From the NCBI RefSeq assembly GCF_030445035.2, contig NC_080682.1, forward strand, positions 31,416,770 through 31,480,769: DNA of 64,000 nucleotides. The letters run 5' to 3'. A program made the translations under genes and the position numbers. Shown here in pieces: positions 47,946-58,539 of the stretch. Under the pieces are notes generated by a model. It worked only from the letters and a program-made list of their open reading frames with translations, did not search any database and was not told where the DNA came from. This stretch comes from Dasypus novemcinctus (taxonomy: Eukaryota; Chordata; Mammalia; Cingulata; Dasypodidae). Positions within the stretch are counted from its first letter, which is position 1; every line of letters begins with the position of its first letter.

Positions 47946-48937
47946 CCTGCGCCTGTGCAGAGAGAAAGAAGAAGAAGGGTGCCGCCCCACAGGCATCGTG
48001 TGGCGTCATCCGGGAGGAGGGGCGGCGGCGGAAGCATGGTTGCCGAGAAGGGGAGACCCGAGGGCACTCTGCACCCATGCCAAGCTCCCTTCAGGGGTGG
48101 CGGTGAGTCCGACCAGCCACCCTATTATGGGGGCAGTGGCTTGGCCTGCCGTGGCTGCTCCCCCGCCAGGCCAGCAAACCACACTTCAGCCCGAGGGGTG
48201 ACCGCAATAATCTTTGTCTGTGGTCCTTGCAGATTTCCAGGTTCATTCCACTGTGGTCAGAGAATTTATTTTGTATGATTTCCATCTTTCTGAATTCATT
48301 AAGACTTTCTCTATGGCCTAGCATGTGTTTTAACTTGAAGAATGATCCATGTGTGCTTGAGAAGAAAGTATAACCTGCTGTATTTGGTTGTAGTGCTCTG
48401 TATATACCTATTAGGTCCAGAATCTCATATATAATTTCAAAGACTTTGTTACTTTATTGATTTTCTTTTGAGATGTTCTGTCTAATGATGATATTATTAT
48501 AGCTACTCCTTCCCTTTTTTGCTCATTGTTTGCTTGTACAATTTTTTTCTAGCTGTTCGCTTTCAACCTCCTTCAATCCCTTGGTGTAAGTTGAGTTTCT
48601 TGTAGGCAACATATACAAATAGGTCATATTTCCTTATTCATTTTGCCAATCTGTGTCTTTTGACAGGGGATTTTAATTCATTAACATTCAGTGTTATTAC
48701 TCTCATGGAATTACTTACATTAACTATACTTTCTTTAGATACTGTATACCATATGCTGTTTTTATTTCTCTTTTTGTCTTTTTGGTTGTTCTTAATCTCT
48801 CCTACAACTCTGTCTCTCCTTTTGTTTCTTTCCTCCTGCAGAACTCCTTTTAATATTTCTTAAAGTGCAGGTTTCTTATTGGCATTCTCTCTTAGTTTCT
48901 GTTTATCTGTGATTATTTTGAACTCTCCATCATTTTT

Positions 48938-49216
48938 TCATGCCAGCTTTGCTGTATAGAGTATTCTTGGGTAGAAATTTTTTTCTTTTAGTACCTTGAC
49001 TATGTCATACCACTGCCTTCTTGCCTCCATGGTTTCAGATGAGAAATCAGAACTTAATCTTTTGGAGCTTCCCTTGTATGTGATGGTTCTGTTTTTTCTT
49101 GCTGCCTTCAGTATTTTCTCCTTATCTTGAGCATTGGGTAATTTGACAAGTATATTTCTTGATATAGGCCTGTTGGGATTTATACTGTTTGGTTTATACT
49201 GCACTTTCCCAGACAT
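48938..49216 (-). pseudogene. LINE-1 ORF1 C-terminal remnant
   Basis: Reads 'RNILVKLPNAQDKEKILKAA', 'NRTITYKGSSKRLSSDFSSE' and 'METRRQW'-like 'MEARRQWYDIVKVLKEK'. Matches the ORF1 remnant at 15490-15215 and is somewhat better preserved. Confidence 0.8.
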
Positions 49217-50369
49217 GTATTTCCATCTCTCTCATTAGGTTTGGGAAGTTTTCAACCATTATTTCCTCCAACATCCCTTCTGTTCCCTTTCCTTTCTCTT
49301 GCCCTCTTGTATGCCTATAATGCATATGTTTCTGCATTTTGTGTTGTCATTCAAATCCCTAAGTCCCTGCTTGATTTTTTTCTATTTTTTTAATCAAACA
49401 ATTCTACAATGTTTGATTTCAGATGTACTATCCTCGACATCACTAATTCTTTCCTCTCTTTCTTCAAATCTGCTGTTATTTACTGAGTGTGTATTTTTCT
49501 ATTTCTTGAATGGTGCCATTCTTCACCATCATATCAATTATCTTTCTACATATGTCTACAATTTATTCAGTATGCTCTCCAATTCTTTTTTTAATATTCT
49601 TAACCTCTTCCTTCACTTCATTAAGTTGGTCCATGGTATTTGATTGGAGAGTTTTGACTAGATGTTTGCTGTTCTGATCTTCTTCCTGGTTTTTAATTTA
49701 TTCCTTGAACTGGGCCATGTCTTACTGATTCTTGGTTTGGTTTGTACTTTTTTGTGGCAATCTGGTTATCATTTTATCTATGTGGGTTTGTTCAGTTGAT
49801 TAGCTTGTCCCTCTCATCTTGAGCTTTTTTAGGTGCTGTTTTTGTGTGTGTTAATTTTCTCTTTGACACTTTGTTCTTCTTATTCTTTTACCTTGTTGTC
49901 TACATTACCTTGAAGGAAAAAGATTAGGGCCAGGGAAAGCAAAAGAAGTAAGGAAAGAAAAGCATAATAGTAATATTGACAATAAATGTTAGCAGAAGAA
50001 CCATATAAGACCATGGAGAATAAATATTAAACTCATGTATGCAGTGTACAGTTTTAGGAATAAGAAAGTGGAGTATCTTCAATGAAATGGGAAACTGAAC
50101 ATGGAGAAGAACATAGTGAGAATTAAAAGGCTAGTGTGATCAGGAGAGTGGGAAAGAGAAAAGAAAAGACAATAAGATAAAGAGTTAATAAAAGATAGAA
50201 AACATAATAAAAGTGTTAGAAATAAAAAGCCAGAAAAATTGGGGGCTAAACAAAGAATGGGAATGGGTAAGATAATAGCTGCCACTGTCATTGTCTAGGG
50301 CTGCCTGAAACAATAGCTGCCCCAGCAATTTGAATTTGCTCAGTAGCTGGCTGTGTCCATGCCTGTTCT

Positions 50370-50818
50370 CTCTCTCTTATTTTTTTAATAACTTTCTTTT
50401 TTTTTTTTTTAAGATTTATTTATTTATTTATTTCTCTCCTCTTCCGCTCTGCCTGGGTTGTCTGTTCTCTGTGTCTATTTGCTGCGTCTTCTTCTTTGTC
50501 TGCTTCTGTTGTTGTCAGCAGCACAGAAATCTGTTTTTTTTTTGGTTGTGTCATCTTCTGTCTCAGCTCTCCATGTGTGCGGCACCATTCTTGGTCAGGC
50601 TGCACTTTCTTTCACTCTGGGCGGCTCTCCTTGCAGGGTACACTCCTTGTGCATGGGCTCCCCTATGTGGGGGACACCCCTGCATGACAGGGCACTCCTT
50701 GCATGCATCAGCACTGCACATGGGCCAGCTCCACATGGGTCAAGGAGGCCCTGGGTTTGAACTGTGGACCTCCAATGTGGTAGATGGTGCCTTAACCACT
50801 AGGCCAAGTCTGCTGCCC
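50370..50818 (-). mobile_element. tRNA-derived SINE (xenarthran DAS type) with 14-bp duplication
   Basis: On the minus strand the element begins GGGCAGCAGACTTGGCCTAG, with A-box 'TTGGCCTAGTGGTTAAGG' and B-box 'GGTCCACAGTTCAAACC' (plus strand near 50755-50815), both RNA polymerase III promoter boxes. A tRNA-unrelated body and an A/TAAA-rich tail (T-run, then TTTATTTATTTA, at 50395-50432) follow. TCCATGCCTGTTCT flanks it at 50356-50369 and 50819-50832. Recalled as the armadillo DAS family. This is the main evidence for the host lineage. Confidence 0.85.
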
Positions 50819-51107
50819 TCCATGCCTGTTCTTTAGGAAGGGGATTTATATATCCCTTTTCATCACCAGTGAGGGACTGGACCCCATAGTTGCCTTCCAT
50901 GACAGTGGGGGATGGGAGCTGGTAGCTTCTGCGAGGGGAGAGCAATTTATTATTTTTTACTGTATTTCATCAGCCTCTTCCTTTCACTCTTCTTTGGATT
51001 CTGTACAGTGTTGTTCTGGCCCCTGGATTTCATAGTTATTTCAGACAGTTCCTATCTATTTAATAGTTGTTTTGTTAGAAGGACAGAGTCCTGGAACTCC
51101 CTCTTCT

Positions 51108-51115
51108 GCCATCTT
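51108..51115 (-). promoter_or_regulatory. YY1-type AAGATGGC site at LINE-1 5' end
   Basis: GCCATCTT on the plus strand. AAGATGGC near base 10-20 of LINE-1 positions transcription start through YY1. Its presence shows this copy reaches the true 5' end. Confidence 0.65.
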
Positions 51116-51126
51116 CCCCAGAAGTC

Positions 51127-53368
51127 TGGATGACCATTTATAAAATGCAGAATAATTTTGTAACAAGTTTATTTAGAAATCATCATGTCCATTGATGCAC
51201 AAATTCAATATCTTTGTCTTTAGAATGATTTTAGATGTCAAATAATGAACAGGTAAGGCATTGTAAGAATTGCCTCTTTGAAAAAATTCTAACTTTTATT
51301 TAATTCTAATTCTGTCAAATGAAAACTTTCATTATATTCCTCTTAAGTCTTTTTATGGCTATAAGGTTACTATTCTTCTTTTACAAAAAGAAAATAATTA
51401 GGAAAAGAGTGTTAAGCCCTACACTTGTCTATTTTTACAAAATAATTACTCTTTACTAAGTAAGATCATTTAGACTGATAGTGGCCACATGGGGTAGTTT
51501 CAGTTCTCATGAAATAGTTTTCCTCAGAGGGCAGATAGAAAATAAAAGGTCCTGAATCTCTCCAAAGCAATAGGGTGAATATACTATTTGGAATTCAGAG
51601 GGAACAAAGAAAGTAAACAAACATATCTATGATAGCCTCCCTAAATGATTCATTACATAAGGCCATGACAAACTAAAACATTTCAGAGATAACACTGAGC
51701 TAAGAAAAGTAGTGGAGATGATGATTTTAATGCTTAATGCTATTCCTCCCTCTTATCCAGTCTTCCTCCATTTATGCCCTTCTCTATTTAAAGATTTTAA
51801 AAACAGATAACCTATTCTCTAAAATCCATTTTTTATTCAGAAGAATTGGAAAATAAACAGTTGCCTTTTAAGGTCTGGTCATCTGAAATTCCTAGAGTGA
51901 CTAGAAAGATTATTTTCAACCCTTAGTCAAAAACTGAGCTCAGGACTAAAGCCATAGATTTCCCAATTCACAAAAATTTTTTTGAAAGGATTTAGAAATT
52001 TGAGTTGTATAACTTCATGTTTCCAAATTTATATCAATCTTTACCCATGGTCTTCTGCCCAGGGTAGGCATAAAAATGGATGAGGCAGACCTAATGGAAG
52101 GATGCTGAAAAAGAAGGATCCAACCACCCAAGTTAGCAGAAATGGGTCACAAAAGGCCAGAAGATAGCCAAGGTCATCTTACATGACATTCTGATTTTCC
52201 CCTAAAACAGATTTGTCTCTAGTTCAGTCTTGAAAGCAGTAGAGGGATAAATCTGTTAATGACTATAAGGAAAAACTAGAAGTAAATTTTTCAAAGCAGT
52301 CGTTTTTATCTATATTAAACCAAGGAATGAAGGGAACCATATCAGCCCTATTTATTAATAGAGTTAAATCTGAACTAGACAGTCAGATTAATAAAATGCA
52401 CACACATAAAAAATACAACAGCAAACCAACAAACAAAGGCCATTATACCCATAAGCAAGAATGATGAACCACTAAAATCTGGAGAATGTTTTAGGAGAAC
52501 TATAGACCAAGGAAAAGCCAGCGATGTTAATAGCTTATGAACTGACAATGACAATAGCTTCAAAGAGATATGAAATTAGGCCAGTGATCACATACCCTAG
52601 AATACATATCTTCATTATTTCCCAAAGTCCCAAGGATTTAAAAAATAGAATGCATTTCTTAGGGACATTTGTGCTCAATGCAGACAAACTAAACCTTGGA
52701 AAAATTAATATCCATATCCAGGGTTTTGTTTAAATCATTCTCCTTCTGGAGAAGAGAAATCCAAAAGGGTTTGCTCAGAGAATAATATATTAGCATATTG
52801 ATCAGGCTCTGAGGAATTTTCCAGTAACTTATTTGCTAAAATAACACTAAATCAATAAGGAGAGAATGAAATTAAAATAAAAGAACTCTGCTAAGTATTA
52901 GTGGATATCAGAACAACTCTATCAATTTTAAAGCCCAACTCAATCAAACAAACCAAAAGTTCTTCAGAGTAACATAAGCATGTGAGCAGTTGGGAGTCTC
53001 AAATCACATTCAGCAGTTAACCCTATCTAAACCTGTCCACATAACACTTGGGTCTTTTGTAGAGCATGGATTTTATTATGCATGTCTTCCAGGGTAAACT
53101 TATAGGCTCAAGACTTACTCTAAATTAAAGTGTCATCTTAGTTTATCTTCAGAGAGAGAAATTACTTTAGAATACTCAAAGCTTCCAGAATGAGAGACGA
53201 TCTATATTTTTCAGGTGAAACTTGACAAACCTATATCTCACAATGAGAGACATCAAACACAGTCATAATTACCAGAAACCCAAATCAGTTCTAGAGAAAC
53301 AATTTCACAGCTCTAAGAAGTAAAAGTGCTAAACTTATAAATTTAAATCATTTCCTAGATTGGCACAG
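51127..53368. other. Intergenic or decayed ERV interior, nothing firm
   Basis: AT-rich with short ORFs only. Since a class I pol fragment follows on the plus strand, part of this may be decayed gag/protease sequence, but I could not recognise any motif. Confidence 0.35.
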
Positions 53369-53772
53369 TACCTTTTAAAATCAGAAGCCATATCAGGCCT
53401 GGAAACAATAATTAAGGACTTAATTAAACAATGATTAATAATTTCTTATACAAGCCCATGTAATACTTGCATTTTGCTGGTTAAAAAACAACAACAACAA
53501 CAAAAGAATGAGGATGAAGGTTTGTTCAAGACCTAAGGGCAGTTAACAAGATTATAATACCTAGATTCAAAACCAAACATTCTATTGTCCAACATTCCTA
53601 GTCAGTTCAGATGGTTAACAGTGCTTAACTTTTCCTCTGGCTTTTTCAGTAGCCCAGTTTATAAGGAATGCCAGTATCTGTTTGCCTTTATTTGGAAAAA
53701 TCAACAGTATACTTGGACATTCACGCCACAAGAATTCACTGAATCACCTTATTCTCCCCAAGCCTTAAAATG
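53369..53772 (+). pseudogene. Class I ERV pol fragment (reverse transcriptase N-terminal part)
   Basis: In frames broken by an ACA-rich insertion (about 53490-53503) the plus strand shows a proline/lysine start ('LKSEAISGLE', 53375), 'SPCNTCIL' (near 53452), 'QFRWLTVLNFSSGFF' (about 53606-53650), 'QYLFAFIW' and 'YTWTFTPQEF' with 'SPYSP'. These are motifs A-to-B of gammaretrovirus-like RT; the catalytic Asp of VLDLKDAFF is Asn here. The YXDD region is missing because LINE-1 sequence follows. A dead remnant of an old ERV1 element. Confidence 0.8.
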
Positions 53773-53937
53773 TAAAGTTGCAAATGTTGGAGAGGATACG
53801 GAGAAATATGAACACAAATTCATTGTTTGTAGGATTGTAAAATGGCAGTCACTGTTGAAGACAATTTGGCTTTTCCTCAGAAAGTTATGCATAAAATTAC
53901 CATATGATGGTGCAATCCCACTTCTAGGTATATATCC

Positions 53938-56900
53938 TGTTTCAGTTTGCTAAAGGCTGCCAATGAAATATACCAGAAATGGGTTGGCTTTTACAATGGG
54001 GATTTATTTTATAAGCTTACAGTTCTGATACTGAGAAAAAGGTCTGAATCAAGGCATTAGGTGAAGCTCTCTCCCAGGTCAGCTGCCAGGGACCCTGAAC
54101 TCATGCCACATGGCAGGGCACAATGGTGGTTCTGCTGGTCCCAGCCTTTTCCTACAGGCCATGTTAGCCTTAGCTTCTTTGTCTCCTGGCATTCTGTCTG
54201 TTCCAGTGATGTCCTCTCTGTCTCTGCAACGTTTTTGTGTTTCTGTGGCTTTTTAGTCCACTGTTTATAAAGGACTCCAGTAAAAGGATTAAAACCCACT
54301 CTAATCAAAGACCCTTAACTGAAGTAATTTAATCAAATGTTCCCACTTACAGTTTTATATGCACAGGAATAGATTAGCTTAAGAACATAATGTTCTGGTG
54401 TCCATGAAATCTTCAAACTGCTAAACTCCTCAATCTGGACCCCCCCAAATACATATACAGAATGCATTCATTCCATCACAATATTTCAAAACCTTAAATC
54501 ATTTCAGTAACAATATTAAGTATACATTCTTATCAAAATCAGTCATAGGCATGTAATCTGTCCTAGGGAAAAATTTCCCAAGAGACTCTGGACTGAGAAT
54601 AAGTCATCTGCTTCCAACATAAAAAAAAAAAAGAGGTAGTAGAATAAACCTCTCCATTGCCATAGGAAGAAACTAGAAGGAAAACCGGAGTCATAGGTCA
54701 CAAACAATTCCAAAAACCTGCAGAGCATACCCCATTAGATTAAAAAGTCTGAGAGTCTCTATAGAACCACAGTTTCTAGTCTTCAGGGCTGGAGGGAGTG
54801 GCCATTTTCAAGGGCTTGTCCAATGGCCATGTTCTCAATTCTACCTGTATCAAGCATGTGTGTGGCAGCCAAACTCTAGGCATCACCCACTGAGAACACT
54901 GGGGAAATGGCCACATTCTATCATTCTCCAGAGCACAGGGTCAAGTGCCTTATCACAGTGGGTAGACAGTCAGATTCTCCCCAATCCCTGGGGCATATAC
55001 CCCACACTCTCTGAAGCCTGAGGCAGCCACACTTTCCCTGAACAACTGGGCAGAAGGCCTGCCCTCCTCAAGCTCAATAGCATACGTACCCTTTCCACAT
55101 ACATGGACGGGGTCCCTCTCTTGACCTCAGAAGACGTTTTTAGTATGGACCTCAGCCTCCACAGTTCTGCCTTTGAAGTCATTTTTCTTTCAGTCTGTCC
55201 TGTTTAGTCCAGGCTGGCAGTGGTTCCATTTGTACATATCTCACAAAAAACTTGTTGGTTCTACATGCAGGAAACAGGGGTCCAAGGCATCAGACAGTGA
55301 GACTCCACAAATCCTTCCTGGATAACTGCATTTCTAATCCATACTTGCAAAGAAATACTCCCAATTTCCTTGCATGGTTAAGTCCTCACACGGGGCATTA
55401 TCCTCTTTGAATTCATTTTCTGAATGCTCAGGATTTCCTGCACCAACAATTTCTGTTTTCTTTGTGCCCAGGAGTTCACTTTTCAGCTTATGGGTTTTAT
55501 CTCACATTTTTAGATGCAAGGAGAAGTAAAGCTGTACTTTCTACATTTAATTTGGGAATCTCCCCAACTAACTCTCCAAGCTTATCACTTTCAAATTCTG
55601 GCTTTTATCCAACATCAGGAGGCCATTTTACTAAGTTCTCTGCAAAATTAAAAGAAGAATTGATTTTTCTCCCAATTTGCAATGACAAATTCATCATTTC
55701 TAAGTCCTCATCAAAAGCATCTTTAGCATCCACATTTCTACTAACAGTCTCTTCAAACCATCTAAGCCTTTTCTATCAAGTACCTCACAATTCATCCAGA
55801 ATCTTCTCCTTACCCATTATAAAAGTTTAACAACATTTTTCGTATTTTCATTGTAATACACACCAACATCTTCCAGTACCTTTTACTGTTTTAGTTTGCC
55901 AAAGAAGGTCAATTAAATAAATCAGAATTGGGTTGACTTTTTATCTTTTTAAAAAAATTTATTGAAGTGTATCACTAATACATAAACATACATAACAATA
56001 ATTGAGTGTATAGTAATAGATGTGAACTTACAATATAAGCATATACAACATCATACAGTACTCTCATATCTCACCCTACCACCAATAATTTCCATTGTTG
56101 TTAAACATTTTAACTAATGACTAAAGAGCATTATCAAAATATTACTATTAACTAAAGTATGTTCCCCTAACCCACCCTATTATTATTATTATTATTTTTA
56201 TATCATTTATACATGAATGTACATAAACAATAATTGTCTAGTAAAAGTTATGAAATTACAAAGCAAACATAAACGACATCATAGAGGGGTCCCATACATC
56301 AACCCTCCACCAACACCTTATATTGTCATGAGAGACAGTGTTACAAATTATGAAAGAATATTGTCAAAATTTTGCTACTAATTATAGTCCTTATCTTACC
56401 ATGCATTTTCCCCTGCCAACCCTATTATTATTTTTTTAAAATATTTTTATGACAGAAGTGGTAAATTTACAAAACAATCATGTACATGGTCAGTTTCCAA
56501 ACAACACCCCTCTACCAACACACCACACTGATTGGAATATTTGTTACAGATTATAAGATAATATCATCTGATTGATACCACATCCATATTGTACATTTGG
56601 CACACATCTTCCCCACTCAACCCTGTTGTCAATACAGTACATCTTCGGCATAGATGCAAAAATATTTTATAATTACTGCTAATCACATTCCACAGGTCAC
56701 TCCAGTTGTAATTTTCAGAAATGGGTTGTATTTTACAATCGGGATTTATTAATTTACAAGCTGATAGTTCCAAGTCTGAGAAAAATGTCCAAATCAAGAC
56801 ATCAAGTGAAGTTCTTTCCCTATAGGTAGGCTGCTGATGGTGGATCCCTGACATGTGGTAGGACACACAGGCAGCTCTGCCTATACCTGTCTTCTCCTCT

Positions 56901-57190
56901 GGGACATGCTGCTTTGAGCTTCTTACTCTTACATAATAACATTCTCTCTGCTCCTGTGGTGTCTCCTCTGTCTCTCAAGCTTTTTATTTGTTTCTGTGGC
57001 TTTTTATTCCTTCTTTTACAGAAGACTTCAGTAAAAGGATTAAGACCACCCTGGGTCACACAATATAATCAAAGACCCTTAACCGAAGTAATTTAAGTAA
57101 AAGTTCCCACCTATAATAAGTTTACATGCAAAGAAAGGATTTGCTTAATAACTTATTTTCTGGGCTCCCCAAGATGTTCAAACTGCCACA
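53938..57190 (-). mobile_element. MaLR/ERVL-like provirus, antisense, two LTRs
   Basis: Minus strand: 5' LTR 57190-55887 (starts TGTGGCAGTTTGAACATC, with a LINE-1 insertion), interior 55886-54427, 3' LTR 54426-53938 (ends GCAAACTGAAACA). The LTR tail 'CAACCCATTTCTGGTAT' followed by CA-rich end matches the tail of the MaLR LTRs at 42211 and 61337. The interior matches the array interior in reverse, for example antisense of 'GGTAGAATTGAGAACATGGCCATTGG' (54820) against 'GAACCAAGAAAATGGCCATTGG' (41809). Confidence 0.75.
55942..56715 (-). mobile_element. LINE-1 3'UTR insertion with three tandem sub-units
   Basis: T-rich left end. 'CAGAATTGGGTTGACTTTT' (55923-55941) and 'CAGAAATGGGTTGTATTTT' (56716-56734) are an aged target duplication. 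Inside, a 240-250-base unit recurs about three times, each with a TTTAT start, 'ACATAAACAATAATTG' or similar, 'TACAA..CAAACAT', 'ACCC(T)CTACCAACAC' and a 'CCCCTGCCAACCCTATTATT' type end. Confidence 0.6.
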
Positions 57191-57289
57191 TACTCCAAGG
57201 AACTGAAACAGGAACTCAAACAGATATTTGTACATCAATTTTGACAATTTGATTTTATGAATCTCAAAAAGAAAAATATTTTTTTTCTG

Positions 57290-57740
57290 AACAAATCCAT
57301 TCCTGTGGGTGTGAGACACTTTATACTGGACTATGTCACTGAGGCATGACTCATGTTGAGTCTCTGCCCTCTTGCTGGATCTTATATAAATGACATTGAG
57401 ATCACAAAGACAGGGAGAGAGACTCACAGGAGAAAATAAGTTCCTGCTTTTTTATCTTTCCATGTGAGAGAAAGGAATAAAGGATCACAAACAGTCAATG
57501 TTTAAAAACGAAACCCCCAAGAGTCTGGATCCATGGAGCATCTCAAGGTTGAAGACATAAGCCATATGATTGATAGGCCACAGCTGAACTTGCAAAGAAA
57601 GCACAGCAGCCAATACTGAGAGAACAAACCCAGAACAAGAAAAGCTCAATGCCTGTTTGCCCATAGCTGAGCTATGGGAAATGGTAAATTCTGAAGAAGG
57701 CAGGGACCTTGGCAGAGATTGGTGACATAGAGTCAGAAAC
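57290..57740 (+). other. Unassigned insert in LINE-1, LTR-like start
   Basis: 'GAACAAATCCATTCCTGTGGGTGTGAG' and 'CTTATATAAATGACATTGAGATC' look like U3 and TATA parts of a MaLR/ERVL-like LTR, but no tail is found. Confidence 0.3.
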
Positions 57741-58011
57741 CAGAGTATAGTTTATCATGATTCAGGGTATGGGTAGGGAATGGGAAGTTAATACTTAAAT
57801 TGCACAGTGGTTCTCTTTAGGATAATGAGAAGTTTTGGTAATTGATGGTTGTTAGGGTAACAAAAAATTGTGAATATATTTAACAACACTGAATTATGTA
57901 TTTAAATGTAAGTAAAAGGGAAAATTTTAGATTTGATATATAGTACTTGAAAAAAAATTATGTTAAAAAAAGAATGTACAACACAGTGAAACTTAATGTC
58001 AACCATTGTTT

Positions 58012-58330
58012 CTTTTTTTTGTCTTTATTTATTTTTTTAATGTTACATTAAAAAAATATGAGTTCCCCATATACCACCCCTCACCCCACTCCTCCCCCCA
58101 TAACAACAACCTCCTCATGAGACATCATTGCATTTGGTGAATACATCTCTGAGCACCGCTGCACCTCATGGTCACACTCTCCCACAGTCCACCCAGTGGG
58201 CCACGGGAGGACATACAATGTCCGGTAACTATCCCTACAGCACCACCCAGGACAACTCCAAGTCCTGAAAATGCCCCCACATCACATCTTTTCCTCCCAC
58301 TTCCTACCACCGGCAGCCACCATGACCTGA
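58012..58330 (-). mobile_element. LINE-1 3'UTR fragment, antisense
   Basis: T-run, 'TTTTTTTAATGTTACATTAAAAAAATATGAG', 'CCCCACTCCTCCCCCCATAACAACAACC', 'ACTCCAAGTCCTGAAAATGCCCCCACATCACATC'. Matches 22300-22620 closely. Better preserved and GC-richer than its relatives, so probably the youngest of them. Confidence 0.65.
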
Positions 58331-58539
58331 TGCAAGGTGTAAATGATATGGGATATGGGGGAACTCAGTATTTTATGCAAGATTTTTTCTATAAGCTTAC
58401 AATTTCTTTTATAAAAAAAGAAAAAAATCATCAACATTAAGTAGGAGATAGTTAAAATGTCTGCATTTAAGGAAGATATGATTATCTAGGTAGAAAATGT
58501 GTGGGCATATATACAACTCACTACAACTTTTAATTATCA
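58331..58539. other. Short spacer, no feature
   Basis: Nothing recognised. Confidence 0.3.

Larger units (their letters stand above)
47245..48206 (-). mobile_element. GC- and CpG-rich solo LTR, 962 bp, exact 6-bp duplication
   Basis: Plus-strand ends TGCGACGG and GACCGCA, flanked by ATAATC (47239-47244 and 48207-48212). Rejoining gives continuous LINE-1. On the minus strand: TATA 'CTATAAAACTG' near 47624-47634, then CAATAAAGTGGAC near 47600-47612. Three kinds of internal tandem repeat are present. GC content is far above the AT-rich surroundings, with many CpG. ORFs of up to 182 codons on both strands arise from low stop frequency, not coding. Class II by duplication length and by the AATAAAGTGGA element shared with 45804-46143. 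Confidence 0.85.
44500..51126 (-). mobile_element. LINE-1, antisense, 5' end complete, 3' truncated, three later insertions
   Basis: Antisense ORF2 runs from about 44500 to about 48600, ORF1 from about 48700 to 49900, and the 5'UTR to about 51126. The 5' end reads (minus strand) 'GACTTCTGGGGAAGATGGC', as expected for a LINE-1 start with a YY1 site. It is truncated on the 3' side at the MaLR array. Insertions: solo LTR 45804-46143, GC-rich LTR 47245-48206 and SINE 50370-50818. Each is bounded by clean duplications, so the interrupted LINE-1 can be rejoined in order by eye. Many stops, not active. Confidence 0.85.
53773..58005 (+). mobile_element. LINE-1 3' part, sense, split by a MaLR provirus
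   Basis: 53780-53937 reads 'AATGTTGGAGAGGATACGGAG', 'TTACCATATGATGGTGCAATCCCACTTCTAGGTATATATCC'. It resumes at 57191 with 'CTCCAAGGAACTGAAACAGGAACTCAAACAGATATTTGTACATC', the next LINE-1 sequence. The 3'UTR ('TTTTGGTAATTGATGGTTGTTAGGGTAACA', 'ACTGAATTATGTATTTAAATG') lies near 57830-57990, after another disruption at about 57290-57740. Confidence 0.75.

Noticed and set aside
47329-48278. Overlapping ORFs up to 182 codons on both strands (for example 47653-48201 plus, 47572-48078 minus)
   Set aside because: They lie wholly inside the GC-rich LTR, where stop codons are rare by composition. Translations are low-complexity and shift with the tandem repeats.
50330-50836. 168-codon plus ORF ending in a cysteine-rich region
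   Set aside because: Antisense reading through LINE-1 5'UTR and the SINE.
44500-51126. Twin-priming (5' inversion) linking the sense LINE-1 3'UTR at 39956-40420 with the antisense LINE-1
   Set aside because: In twin priming the inverted part lies upstream of the sense 3' end. Here it lies downstream and a MaLR array intervenes.
53585-53953. Single 122-codon plus ORF
   Set aside because: Not one gene: its first half is ERV pol and its second half is LINE-1 3' sequence, joined by chance in one frame.
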